Shown: positions 28,093-36,544, counted from the stretch's first letter. The stretch: DNA of 64,000 nucleotides from DATAUD01 sp035511075 (GCA_035511075.1 DATKFW010000059.1:1-64000); one strand, 5' to 3'. Program-made: numbers and translations. The notes: a model not told the origin generated them from the letters alone.

Positions 28093-28848
28093 ATGAAAGC
28101 AGTCATTCTGGCGGCAGGCAAGGGAACGCGCATGGGAGAGTTGACCAACGAACTGCCCAAACCGATGCTCTCCGTCCAAGGCAAACCGATCCTGGAACAC
28201 ATACTCGACGGGTTGATCCAGGCGGGCATCAGTGATTTCTTCCTGGTCACCGGCTTTCGCGCCGAGGTGATCGAGAACTATTTTGGCGCGGGCGAAAAAT
28301 GGAGGGTCGCCATCCAGTACGGCCGGCAATTGACGCAGGACGGGACGGGCAAAGCCCCGGAGGTGGCCAGGGAATTTATCGGCGGCGATGATTTCGTCTT
28401 GACGTACGGCGACATCCTGGTCCGCCCGCGGACCTACCAGGACATGCTGGCCCGCTTCGGAGAGGGGGCTTTTTCCGGGTTGGTTACGGTCATTCGTGGC
28501 GAAGACGTGAGCAAGGGCGCCATCAATTTATTTGATGAGGATTTTTGCCTGCGTCGGCTCATCGAGAAGCCCAGCGCGGCGCAACTGGAGGAATTGCGGC
28601 GGGAGGGAGAGCTTAAACCCGGCGCCATCGCCTGGTACAACGCGGGCATTTACATCTTCAAACCGCTTGTTTTTGATTTCACCGCGCGTCTTCAGTTGTC
28701 CCCGCGCGGCGAATACGAATTGACCGACGCCATCAGCTCCATGGTCAAGGCCGGACACCGAATCGCCGGCCTTGAAGTCCAGGGCGGCTGGGTGGACGTG
28801 CGCGACCCGGAAGTGCTGGCGGCGCTGGAGCGAAATCCGCAGCCTTGA
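28093..28848 (+). CDS. sugar-phosphate nucleotidyltransferase
   Basis: 251 aa from ATG 28093. The nucleotide-binding signature is MKAVILAAGKGTRMGELTNE at residues 1-20, with PKPMLSVQGKPILEHILDGL next; YGDILVRP is the metal-binding region, and 'LKPGAIAWYNAGIYIF' is the sugar-binding strand. It resembles RmlA/UgpU-type enzymes that make NDP-glucose or NDP-mannose from the sugar-1-phosphate; which nucleotide cannot be told. It ends the operon: its TGA directly abuts the stop codon of the convergent kamA gene. Confidence 0.92.
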   Translation: MKAVILAAGKGTRMGELTNELPKPMLSVQGKPILEHILDGLIQAGISDFFLVTGFRAEVIENYFGAGEKWRVAIQYGRQLTQDGTGKAPEVAREFIGGDDFVLTYGDILVRPRTYQDMLARFGEGAFSGLVTVIRGEDVSKGAINLFDEDFCLRRLIEKPSAAQLEELRREGELKPGAIAWYNAGIYIFKPLVFDFTARLQLSPRGEYELTDAISSMVKAGHRIAGLEVQGGWVDVRDPEVLAALERNPQP

Positions 28849-30090
28849 TTACACCATCTCCGTCTCTTCGATTTCCGTGGGCGCAGGCGCCAGCGGCGTG
28901 CCGTCGGCGGTTTCAGGATACTCGAATATCCGCCCTTCAAAATTGCGGATGACGACGCGATCCGCATTGTGGCTCAAGACGTATTCGGGATTGATCGGCA
29001 CCTTTCCGCCGCCGCCAGGAGCGTCAATAACATATTGCGGCACGGCGTAGCCGGACGTATGCCCGCGGAGGCTTTCCATGATTTCCAGCCCTTTGCGCAC
29101 ACTGGCGCGCAAATGCGCGGAGCCGGTGATCAGGTCGCATTGGTAGAGGTAGTAGGGCTTTACGCGGCACATGAGCAGCTTTTGCACGAGCGCGCGCATG
29201 ACCACTGAATCATCGTTGACGTGGCGCAGGAGAACGGACTGGTTCCCCAGCGGAATGCCCGCGTCGGCAAGGCACGCCAGCGCGTCGCGCACCTCGCTGG
29301 TCAATTCGCGCGGGTGATTGGAGTGGATGCTGATGAACAATGGGTGGTATTTCCTGAGCATCGCGCACAATTCCGGCGTGATGCGCTGCGGCAGAAAAAT
29401 CGGTATGCGCGTGCCGATGCGGAGGAATTCTACGTGCGGAATGGCCCGCAATCGGCCCAGCAAATATTCCAGCTTGTCGTCGCTCAACAGCAACGGGTCG
29501 CCTCCGCTTAAAAGGACGTCGCGGACAGACTTGTGCTGGCGCACGTATTCGATCTGCCGCTCGAATTCCGGGTGAAAATCGTAGCCGGAGGCGTTGCTGA
29601 CCATGCGCGAGCGCGTGCAGTAACGGCAATAGGCCGCACAGCGATCAGTGACCAGAAACAGCACGCGGTCGGGATACCGATGCACCAGGCCGGGCACCGG
29701 CGAATGGGCGTCTTCGCCGCAAGGGTCGCTCATTTCCCAGGGCGCGACATGGGTTTCCTCGATGCGCGGCACCACCTGGCGGCGAATCGGGCAATTCTCG
29801 TCCCCCGGGTCAATAAGATTGAAGAAGTAGGGGGTGATGGCCAGGGCCAGTTTTTGGTTGGCCAGGAGCGTGCCGGCGTGTTCTTCGGGCGTGAGCGTGG
29901 GGAGAAAGCGCTGCAACTGTTGGAGCGAGGTGATCCGGTTTTTCAATTGCCAATGCCAATCGTTCCAATTGGCATCGCTGACATCGCTCCAGAAGCCTCT
30001 GCCCGCGGAGTGGAATTGTTTCAGGGATTCAAATCGTGCCGGGTCGGGTTCGTCCTTCGCCGTCGGCCCGTCGAGAGTGTGACTTTGCAT
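28849..30090 (-). CDS. kamA: L-lysine 2,3-aminomutase family radical SAM enzyme
   Basis: 413 aa, close to clostridial KamA and longer than E. coli EpmB. The [4Fe-4S] cluster motif CAAYCRYC uses Cys151, Cys155 and Cys158; the PLP lysine is about Lys363 in APGGGGKVPINPEYV. A VLLSGGDPLLL motif lies between. The reaction moves the alpha-amino group of lysine to the beta carbon using SAM and PLP. No ablB acetyltransferase (for the osmolyte N-acetyl-beta-lysine) or EF-P modification genes are nearby, so the purpose of beta-lysine here is open. The promoter at 30099-30126 predicts an almost leaderless mRNA. Confidence 0.92.
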   Translation of the reverse strand: MQSHTLDGPTAKDEPDPARFESLKQFHSAGRGFWSDVSDANWNDWHWQLKNRITSLQQLQRFLPTLTPEEHAGTLLANQKLALAITPYFFNLIDPGDENCPIRRQVVPRIEETHVAPWEMSDPCGEDAHSPVPGLVHRYPDRVLFLVTDRCAAYCRYCTRSRMVSNASGYDFHPEFERQIEYVRQHKSVRDVLLSGGDPLLLSDDKLEYLLGRLRAIPHVEFLRIGTRIPIFLPQRITPELCAMLRKYHPLFISIHSNHPRELTSEVRDALACLADAGIPLGNQSVLLRHVNDDSVVMRALVQKLLMCRVKPYYLYQCDLITGSAHLRASVRKGLEIMESLRGHTSGYAVPQYVIDAPGGGGKVPINPEYVLSHNADRVVIRNFEGRIFEYPETADGTPLAPAPTEIEETEMV

Positions 30091-30098
30091 TTTCCCGC

Positions 30099-30126
30099 AC
30101 TATAAATGCGTTCGAATTTGTGTCAA
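30099..30126 (-). promoter_or_regulatory. promoter of kamA
   Basis: On the minus strand TTGACA (30126-30121) and TATAGT (30104-30099) are separated by 16 bases. The -35 is perfect and the -10 is five of six. The predicted start is near 30092, two bases before the ATG at 30090. Confidence 0.7.
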
Positions 30127-30171
30127 GGCGACGGAAAGTCGGATTCGCTCCTCGCGGGGTGTTGGCTATTT

Positions 30172-32076
30172 TTATACACCTGCCTCTGCGAGGCGAGTGG
30201 CCGCTTGTTCCCACTGTTGCGCAAGGAGTTTCAGGCTGTCCGCATTTTCCTGCCATTCACGGTTCAATTGCGTTGCCGCGCCGCCTTTCTCATAAGTTGC
30301 CGGGTTTTCCAATTCCGCGGTCAGCTCCTTTTGGCGGGCCTCCAATCGCGCTATGTCCGCCTCAAGCCGGCTCACGGCATCCTGGTGGCTTTTCCGTTTG
30401 CGGTAGCGCGCTTGCCGTTCCTCCGCGTCGATTCGTTTTTGTTCCTTGTTCTTATTTTTCGGCCCGGCGCCGATTTCGGCTGAGAGGCGGACTGGCGGCG
30501 GGGGCGCCGTTTTGTCCAGATAATATTGATAACCGCCGGAATAATGCGTCAGGCGCCCGGCTTCGACGCGCACGACGTGGGTGCTCAATTGGCGGATGAA
30601 ATAAACGTCGTGGCTGATGAAAAGGATCGTTCCCGAAAACTGTTCCAGCGCCGCCAGAAGGGCCTCGATGCTGGCCATGTCCAGGTGGGTCGTCGGCTCG
30701 TCCATCAACAATAAATTTGGCGGGTCCAGAAGAAGTTTGACAAGCGCCAGCCGGCTCTTTTCGCCCCCGCTCAGCACAGAAACCTTTTTGAACACGTCAT
30801 CGCCGCGGAAGAGAAAGCACCCCAAAACCGTGCGCACGAATTCCTCCGTGATGCGTTGCGGGGTGTCCATCGCCTCTTCGAGCACCGTGCGGGTCGCATC
30901 GAGCATGTCCACCCGGTACTGCGAATAGTAGCCGCTCTTGACGTTGTGCCCCAGTTCACGCACGCCCGATTGCGGCTTGAGAACGCCAGCCAGAAGCTTC
31001 AACAAGGTGGATTTCCCGGCCCCGTTTGGCCCAACCAGCACGATGCGCTGCCCGCGCTCGGCCTGGAAATCGATGCCGCTGTAAATCACATTCGCGCCGT
31101 AGGAATGATGAATGTCTTTGAGCGTGATCGCCTTTAACCCGCCGCGTTCGGGCTGGGGAAACCGGAAATGGATTTTCTTGTCGCCGGCCGCCGGCGGTTC
31201 GATCTTTTCCATTCGCTCGATTTGCTTGAGCTTGCTCTGGGCCTGGGCGGCCTTGGTGTTCTTGGCGCGAAAACGCTCGACGAATTCCATCATGTGGGCG
31301 ATCTCGCGCTGCTGGTTCTTGTAGGCGGAGAGCAATTGCGCGTCGGCCGCCGCGCGCTGTTCCAGGCACGAATCATAATTGCCCCGGTAACGGATGAGCC
31401 GCCGCTGGCGGATTTCCAGCGTATGGGTCGTCAGTTCGTTGAGAAAATTGCGGTCGTGGGAGATCATGAGAATGCCCCCCGGGTAGCCGCGCAAATATTC
31501 CTGGAACCACTGCAACGATTCCAGGTCGAGATGGTTCGTCGGTTCGTCAAGCATTAAAATATCCGGCTCCAGCGTCAGCAGCCGCGCCAGGTGGGCGCGC
31601 ATGACCCAGCCGCCGCTCATTTCGCGCAGGGGGCGGTCAAAATCCTTTTCGCGAAAGCTTAAACCGGCCAGAATCCGTTTGGCCCTGGGCTCCAATTGGT
31701 ATCCGCCCAGCTCATCGTAGCGGGCGTGGATGTTTTCGTGATGGTCCGTTTCGGCTGGATGCTCTGAGTCCCACGTCTTGATCTTGCGTTGCAATTCGGC
31801 AATCTCCGGCGTGACCGCCATGGCCAGTTCCAGCACCGTGCCGTCGCCGGCCGGGGCCGACTCCTGCGGCAGGTGTCCGACCACGACATTTTTTTCTCGC
31901 GTGATGGTTCCCTTGTCCGGCTCCTCCGTTCCCAGAATGAGGGAAAACAAGGTGGACTTGCCCGCGCCGTTGGGCCCGATGAGGCCGACACGCTCGGCCC
32001 GGTTGATCTGAAGAGAAACATCTTCAAACAACGTCTGTGGTCCATACGCCTTGCAAACATCCGAAATCGTTAACAT
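30172..32076 (-). CDS. ABC-F family ATPase (ribosome-associated)
   Basis: 634 aa with two ABC cassettes and no transmembrane segments. Walker A motifs are GPNGAGKSTLFSL (about residue 36) and GPNGAGKSTLLKLL (about 350); signatures are EMSGGWVMRAHLARLL and LSGGEKSRLALVKLL. A P-site tRNA interaction linker rich in charged residues lies between the cassettes (AKNTKAAQAQSKLKQIERME). The C-terminal 100 residues form a coiled coil (EADIARLEARQKELTAEL) as in Uup/YheS. Such proteins act on stalled or antibiotic-bound ribosomes; a specific role is not readable. A promoter lies at 32086-32114. Confidence 0.93.
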   Translation of the reverse strand: MLTISDVCKAYGPQTLFEDVSLQINRAERVGLIGPNGAGKSTLFSLILGTEEPDKGTITREKNVVVGHLPQESAPAGDGTVLELAMAVTPEIAELQRKIKTWDSEHPAETDHHENIHARYDELGGYQLEPRAKRILAGLSFREKDFDRPLREMSGGWVMRAHLARLLTLEPDILMLDEPTNHLDLESLQWFQEYLRGYPGGILMISHDRNFLNELTTHTLEIRQRRLIRYRGNYDSCLEQRAAADAQLLSAYKNQQREIAHMMEFVERFRAKNTKAAQAQSKLKQIERMEKIEPPAAGDKKIHFRFPQPERGGLKAITLKDIHHSYGANVIYSGIDFQAERGQRIVLVGPNGAGKSTLLKLLAGVLKPQSGVRELGHNVKSGYYSQYRVDMLDATRTVLEEAMDTPQRITEEFVRTVLGCFLFRGDDVFKKVSVLSGGEKSRLALVKLLLDPPNLLLMDEPTTHLDMASIEALLAALEQFSGTILFISHDVYFIRQLSTHVVRVEAGRLTHYSGGYQYYLDKTAPPPPVRLSAEIGAGPKNKNKEQKRIDAEERQARYRKRKSHQDAVSRLEADIARLEARQKELTAELENPATYEKGGAATQLNREWQENADSLKLLAQQWEQAATRLAEAGV

Positions 32077-32085
32077 GAAGCGGAC

Positions 32086-32114
32086 AGCATAAGGCCTTTA
32101 GCGGAATCGTTCAA
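32086..32114 (-). promoter_or_regulatory. possible promoter of the ABC-F gene
   Basis: Minus-strand TTGAAC (32114-32109) and TATGCT (32091-32086) are 17 bases apart, each four of six to consensus. The predicted start would be three bases before the ATG at 32076. Confidence 0.45.
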
Positions 32115-32147
32115 GCAGGGCGACAGGGAGAATGAAACGTGTGGCAG

Positions 32148-32621
32148 TCAGGAGCCGGAGCCGGAATGGAGATGGCGTTGTTGGCCGACGGCGTAGGCTT
32201 CGGCCAACCAATCTTCCAACTGGCAGTCAACGTCCGAAACTAAATGGAGACGGAAATGGTGGACGTGGTTTCTGGGTGAAATCGTGTCAATACGGCGGAA
32301 TCGCGGATGCTCCAGTCTGCGCGCAAGAACCACGTGACCGTCAACCCATCGCGTACGAGGAGTCAATTGCGCGAAAGACATGCGCACCTGAAACGCGATG
32401 CGCGTCTTTTCCGCCAGGACGATCACTGGCCCGCTGCGCCGAATCGCCTTGAGCACGGCGTCGAAGATTGCGCGGATTTCCGCGGGCTTGCCGTCAAAAT
32501 GCGTCTCCAAATCGTGCCTGCCGCAGAAGTGCGATTGATTGCGATTTGCGAACTGCCGTTTGCATTGAGGGCATTTCCAAAGTGGGCGCTTAGTGCGGGT
32601 GGTTGCGGGACGCTGCTTCAT
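32148..32621 (-). CDS. DUF5655 domain protein with zinc ribbon
   Basis: 157 aa. An N-terminal treble-clef-like site is visible (WKCPQCKRQFANRNQSHFC), followed by the DUF5655 core: 'HFDGKPAEIRAIFDAVLKAI', 'GPVIVLAEKTRIAFQVRMSF' and a final 'LEDWLAEAYAVGQQ'. The family is widespread in bacteria and has no established activity; it is sometimes compared with nucleic-acid or transport-linked proteins. It follows the EamA gene in the same direction with 18 bases between, so the two may be one transcript. Confidence 0.85.
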   Translation of the reverse strand: MKQRPATTRTKRPLWKCPQCKRQFANRNQSHFCGRHDLETHFDGKPAEIRAIFDAVLKAIRRSGPVIVLAEKTRIAFQVRMSFAQLTPRTRWVDGHVVLARRLEHPRFRRIDTISPRNHVHHFRLHLVSDVDCQLEDWLAEAYAVGQQRHLHSGSGS

Positions 32622-32639
32622 ACGCTGATCCGTAAATAA

Positions 32640-33554
32640 TTACCCGGTGGCGATCAAGAGAATCGCTCCGCCCACCGCAACGACGCCGCCAATCACGGAC
32701 CGTGGAGCGATGGGTTCGTATTCGAAGACCCGCGCGAAGGGGATTACCACCAGGGGCGCGGTCGCCACGATGGCCAGGACCAGGCCCGTCGGCGTGGTTT
32801 TCAACGCCCATTGATAACAGGTCACTCCGAGGGTCTGCCCGGCGAAACCGTTGGCCAGTACCCACGGCCATGCGCGACGCCACTTTTCCATCCCGGGAAC
32901 TCGTGGCGGCGGGGCATTGGTCATTTGCGCCAGGACTTCGCGGCGCTTGACCACCAGCAGACAGACGGCGGCGACGAACACGCCGCCGATCAATCGTTGA
33001 TAGGCGGCCGTCGCGCCATCGATGTCCTGTCGGGCCAGGGCGGCAACGGCGTAGGCTTTCCGGCTGAGAACTGCGCCGAAGCCATTGCCGAACGCGGCGA
33101 GCAGGCCGAAGGCAATTCCGGCGGTCAATCGGGCGCGCGGCACTTTGAGATGTTCCCCCGGCGCCAGCGCCACGGCGACGCCGACCAGGATGACTGCGCA
33201 CGCGGCGGCCTGGCTCGGGGTGAGCCTGGTTCCCAGCCAAAGCCATTCCAATGCGGCGGCGAAAATGGCCGAGAAACATTGGATGATGAGCAACGACAGG
33301 CGCGAGCCGATGCGGGGCAGCGCTTGAAAAAGAAATACATCCGCGCCAACTCCAATGACGCCGCTGGTCAGAAAAACCGGGAAGGAATCGCCGGAGGCGC
33401 CCTGTCCAAACGAGTAAGCCCAGATGGCCAGAAAACCGGTGGCCAGCGCCAATCGCCAGAAATTGGCCTCGGTTCCGCCCAGGAGCTTGGCCGATTGCGT
33501 CGCGCAAACGACGGACGTGGCGAACAGAAATGTGGTTAAGATCGCCGCGAGCAC
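32640..33554 (-). CDS. EamA/DMT-family transporter
   Basis: 304 aa with about ten transmembrane helices arranged as two five-helix repeats, the EamA fold. Repeat 1 includes LGGTEANFWRLALATGFLAI and repeat 2 has YQRLIGGVFVAAVCLLVV and PTGLVLAIVATAPLVVIPFA. Members export amino acids, nucleobases or other metabolites; the substrate cannot be inferred. The start is a GTG at 33554. It is 28 bases downstream of the histidine kinase stop on the same strand. Confidence 0.9.
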   Translation of the reverse strand: MLAAILTTFLFATSVVCATQSAKLLGGTEANFWRLALATGFLAIWAYSFGQGASGDSFPVFLTSGVIGVGADVFLFQALPRIGSRLSLLIIQCFSAIFAAALEWLWLGTRLTPSQAAACAVILVGVAVALAPGEHLKVPRARLTAGIAFGLLAAFGNGFGAVLSRKAYAVAALARQDIDGATAAYQRLIGGVFVAAVCLLVVKRREVLAQMTNAPPPRVPGMEKWRRAWPWVLANGFAGQTLGVTCYQWALKTTPTGLVLAIVATAPLVVIPFARVFEYEPIAPRSVIGGVVAVGGAILLIATG

Positions 33555-33582
33555 CGGCGGGATGATTCAACATCCGGCAAGC

Positions 33583-35061
33583 TCACTTCAATACTTCTTT
33601 ATCGCGCGGAGGGTCCAATCGGATTGTGACTTCCAGACCGGATGGTTCGCGGTTGCGACAGGCGACGCTTCCGCCGCAAGCTTCGACGCACGTTTTTACA
33701 ATCGCCAGTCCGAGGCCGACTCCGCCGGTGGCGCGGTCCCGCGAGGCGTCAACGCGATAAAACGGATCAAAAATGCGCGGCAAATCAGCCGCGGGCACAC
33801 CGGGGCCGCGGTCGGCCACGGTAATCCGAACCGCGTCTCCGTCCAGATTGGCCACCACCGAGATCGGGCCGGCGGAACCGGCGTAACGCACCGAATTGCG
33901 CACCAGATTGGCGACGGCGCGGGCGAGCAATTCCGGGTCTGCGATCGCCAGTAAATCCGGCTGGACTTCGACATGCACTTGCAGCCCCGCTACGTCGGAA
34001 GTTTCACGTCGGACGGCTTTATCGAGGGTTTCGGGCACGTTGACCGTCCGCAATTGGGCGGAAGGCGCGCCGAGAGAGGCCTTGGAGAAGGAGAGAAGTT
34101 CGTTGACCAGGGCGGCCATGTGCGCGGCCTCGTTTTCGGCCCTGGCGACGTATGTCTGTTGCTCCTGGCCCGCCCGCTGTTCGAGGATGCCGAGGGAGAC
34201 GCGCAATTTGGCCAGCGGCGAGCAGAGTTCGTGCGCCACGTCACCAAGAAATCGCTTCTGCCCCGCGACCAATCCCGCCAAACGCCCTGCCATTTGATTG
34301 ATGGACCGGCCTAGGGCGCCGAGTTCGTCCAGGCGTTTTTCATCGACGCGCGCGTCAAAGCGGCCGGCGGCGATTTGGCGTGTTGCCTCGGTCATTTGAG
34401 CAATCGAGCGGTTGATTCCGCGCACCAACGGGAACCAGAGCAAGACCGAAAGAACCAGCGCCGCCAGCCCCAGGGAAACCCACGGCGCGACGTCAAAAAA
34501 CAATCCGCCGGCCCCCAACGTATCCGAGACAGCCACCAGGACCACGCGCTCGGGATGAGGCTGGTCGGGCACATGGATGGATGTCCTCACGAGCACCCAA
34601 TAGCGCGAAGGATCGACAGTGTGAATCATCGATTTTGGAGGAAAATCCGGCGGAGGCTCCGGCGGCCCTTCCGGAGGCGCGGCAAAGGGCGGGGGACCGG
34701 GCTGGCGGGGCGGACCCCGATGCGGTGCCAAACGGCGGCGGATTTCGTCTGGGAGCGGGACTGTTTCTCCGGCCAATTGGCGGCCCTCCGGGCCAAAAAC
34801 CAGAAACCGGACCTTGTCGTGATAACCCGTGTCAAATCTATTTAATGTCGCGTCCCATTGCGACGGCGATTCCTGGGCCAGTTCTGAAACGATGATGCCG
34901 CTCAGGGCGTCAATGCGGTCGTTGGCGCTGCTGGAGAGGAGCCAATCCGGCCCGAAACGAAATTGCGCGCGGACCACGGCGTAAAAAAGCACGGCCAGCA
35001 ACACGAGGTTCAGGAGGAACCAGAGCACGATTTTTGCGGAAAGAGGAAAGCGGCGCGGCAT
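33583..35061 (-). CDS. sensor histidine kinase with proline-rich periplasmic domain
   Basis: 492 aa. TM1 about residues 10-30, periplasmic sensor 31-190, TM2 about 192-213, HAMP 214-265, HisKA with phospho-acceptor His277 in FLGDVAHELCSPLAKLR, and HATPase with N-box NLVRNSVRY, G1 box DRGPGVP and G2 box GGVGLGLAI. The architecture is CpxA/BaeS-like. The periplasmic part holds a proline run (residues 115-143, about 15 Pro) of low complexity, unusual in a sensor. It is six bases after its response regulator. The divergent EF-hand protein is rich in similar Pro/His stretches and may be its periplasmic partner or target. Confidence 0.94.
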   Translation of the reverse strand: MPRRFPLSAKIVLWFLLNLVLLAVLFYAVVRAQFRFGPDWLLSSSANDRIDALSGIIVSELAQESPSQWDATLNRFDTGYHDKVRFLVFGPEGRQLAGETVPLPDEIRRRLAPHRGPPRQPGPPPFAAPPEGPPEPPPDFPPKSMIHTVDPSRYWVLVRTSIHVPDQPHPERVVLVAVSDTLGAGGLFFDVAPWVSLGLAALVLSVLLWFPLVRGINRSIAQMTEATRQIAAGRFDARVDEKRLDELGALGRSINQMAGRLAGLVAGQKRFLGDVAHELCSPLAKLRVSLGILEQRAGQEQQTYVARAENEAAHMAALVNELLSFSKASLGAPSAQLRTVNVPETLDKAVRRETSDVAGLQVHVEVQPDLLAIADPELLARAVANLVRNSVRYAGSAGPISVVANLDGDAVRITVADRGPGVPAADLPRIFDPFYRVDASRDRATGGVGLGLAIVKTCVEACGGSVACRNREPSGLEVTIRLDPPRDKEVLK

Positions 35062-35067
35062 GGGTCC

Positions 35068-35793
35068 CTATTCGCATCCTGGGTTGATCAACATGTAACC
35101 GACGGAGCGAAACGTGCGGATGAAACGCGGATGTTTCGGATCGTCGCCGAGCTTCTTGCGCAGCGACCAGACGTGGACATCGACCGACCGGTCATAAACG
35201 TCGTAGTTGCGCTCGGCCACCGCCTCGACGAGTTCCTCACGCGATTTCACCCTACCCCGCGCCCGCGCCAGGCAGGCCAGAAGATCGAACTCCAGCGCGG
35301 TCAATTCCAGGGTTTTGTCACCGAGAACGGCGCGGCGCGTGCCGGGATGGACGCGAAGTTCGCCGACGACGATTTCGGCGTCCGCGGCTTGTCCCGTTGG
35401 CGGCGGACCGACCGTGGCGCGGCGCGTGACGGCGCGGAGGCGGGCCAGCAATTCGCGCGTGGAGAAAGTCTTGGGCAGGTAATCGTCCGCGCCCACTTCC
35501 AGGCCGGCGATGCGGTCGCTCTCGTCCCCGCGCGCGGTGAGCATGAGAACAGGGACGTTCGACTTGACGCGCAGGCGTTTGAGGACGTCGAAGCCGTTGA
35601 GGCCGGGAAGCATGACGTCAAGAATGACGGCGCTCCACGATTCGGCCAATGCGCGCTCCAGACCGTCGGCGCCGTTGAAGGCGGCGTTGACTTCGTAGCC
35701 CAGCGGTTCGAGGTAATCCTTGATCAGCCGGCAGAGATCGCGATCGTCATCGATGATCAGGATTCGCGGACGTTGTTGGAGCGGATCGGGCAT
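35068..35793 (-). CDS. OmpR-family response regulator
   Basis: 241 aa. The receiver has the acidic pair DDD at 15-17, phospho-acceptor Asp59 (VILDVMLPG), Thr in LTARGD and Lys108 in DDYLPKTFS. In most OmpR regulators the Lys is followed by Pro; here it is Thr109. The C-terminal winged helix (about 145-240) includes LTALEFDLLACLARARGRV and VDVHVWSLRKKLG. It should be phosphorylated by the adjacent kinase and bind direct repeats; TTAAC repeats in the divergent intergenic region (35840-35889) are good candidates. Confidence 0.95.
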   Translation of the reverse strand: MPDPLQQRPRILIIDDDRDLCRLIKDYLEPLGYEVNAAFNGADGLERALAESWSAVILDVMLPGLNGFDVLKRLRVKSNVPVLMLTARGDESDRIAGLEVGADDYLPKTFSTRELLARLRAVTRRATVGPPPTGQAADAEIVVGELRVHPGTRRAVLGDKTLELTALEFDLLACLARARGRVKSREELVEAVAERNYDVYDRSVDVHVWSLRKKLGDDPKHPRFIRTFRSVGYMLINPGCE

Positions 35794-35839
35794 TGTTTCT
35801 CGTTTAAGAGTAGCGCCAAAGGCGGAAAAATCCGCAAAA

Positions 35840-35889
35840 TTAACTCTTCCTTAACAATTTTCCTCCATTTTGCCAATCACCGCTTAACA
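35840..35889 (+). promoter_or_regulatory. phased TTAAC direct repeats, likely response-regulator sites
   Basis: TTAACT at 35840-35845, TTAACA at 35851-35856 and TTAACA at 35884-35889. The first two start 11 bases apart; the third is 33 bases (three turns of 11) further on. OmpR/PhoB-class regulators bind such direct repeats, and the Bacillus PhoP box is TTAACA spaced the same way. The sites lie between the divergent regulator and EF-hand genes. Confidence 0.6.
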
Positions 35890-35910
35890 CGGCCGCGGTC
35901 TATTGATGCA

Positions 35911-35935
35911 GATGGGACACGAAAAACATCCCATC
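35911..35935 (+). other. hairpin in the leader of the EF-hand gene
   Basis: GATGGGA (35911-35917) and TCCCATC (35929-35935) form a seven-base perfect stem with an 11-base loop. It ends nine bases before the GAAGGA ribosome binding site, so it could affect translation or mRNA stability. Confidence 0.4.
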
Positions 35936-35953
35936 AAGAACGAAGGATAAAAT

Positions 35954-36493
35954 ATGCAAAAATCGTTAATACTTGCCGCCGCCGCAATTTTGGTGGCGGC
36001 CTCAAACCTCACCGCGCAACCTGCCGATGGCGGGCCTCCCGATCAGGGGGACAATGCCCCTCCGGCCCACCGCCACCATCGTCCACCGCCGCTCCCGATT
36101 GTCACCGTGCTGGATGCCAACGGGGACGGTGTTATTGACGCGGATGAAATCGCCAACGCCCCCGCGGCGTTGAAGAAACTGGATAAAAACGGCGACGGGC
36201 AACTTACGCCCGATGAGTACATGCCGCCGCGACCGGATGGCGCCAATGCCCCGCCGCCGGAGGGACCTGACGGGAAGCGGCCGGTCCCGCCCATTGTCGC
36301 GGCGCTGGATACCAACGGGGATGGTATTATTGACGCCAATGAAATTGCCAACGCCTCCGCTTCGCTGCTGAAGCTGGACAAGAATGGCGATGGGAAATTG
36401 ACGCCGGACGAATACCGCCCGCATCACCACGGTCGTCCGGGGCCTCCGCCTGATGATGCCGACGCGCCGCCCGGGCCGCCTCCGGGACAATGA
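35954..36493 (+). CDS. exported EF-hand calcium-binding protein
   Basis: 179 aa with a signal peptide (SLILAAAAILVAASNLTAQP). Four canonical EF-hand loops are present: DANGDGVIDADE, DKNGDGQLTPDE, DTNGDGIIDANE and DKNGDGKLTPDE, arranged as two near-identical pairs separated by a Pro-rich linker; each loop has Asp at 1, 3 and 5 and Glu at 12. His/Pro-rich segments (PPAHRHHRPPPLP, HHHGRPGPPP) flank the pairs. A good ribosome binding site (GAAGGA) precedes the ATG. It is divergent from the two-component system, with candidate regulator sites between, so it is probably periplasmic and controlled by that system. The two pairs show a recent internal duplication. Confidence 0.9.
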   Translation: MQKSLILAAAAILVAASNLTAQPADGGPPDQGDNAPPAHRHHRPPPLPIVTVLDANGDGVIDADEIANAPAALKKLDKNGDGQLTPDEYMPPRPDGANAPPPEGPDGKRPVPPIVAALDTNGDGIIDANEIANASASLLKLDKNGDGKLTPDEYRPHHHGRPGPPPDDADAPPGPPPGQ

Positions 36494-36504
36494 CGCAAGA
36501 CTTC

Positions 36505-36540
36505 GGGGCCGGATTCAAAATATTCAATGAATCCGGCCTC
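36505..36540. terminator. strong hairpin between convergent genes
   Basis: A perfect 11-base stem GGCCGGATTCA (36507-36517) / TGAATCCGGCC (36528-36538) with a ten-base loop, extended by a G-U and a G-C pair. It lies between the stops of the EF-hand and porin genes and could end transcription from both sides, though no T-tract follows on either strand. Confidence 0.55.
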
Positions 36541-36544
36541 CGAG

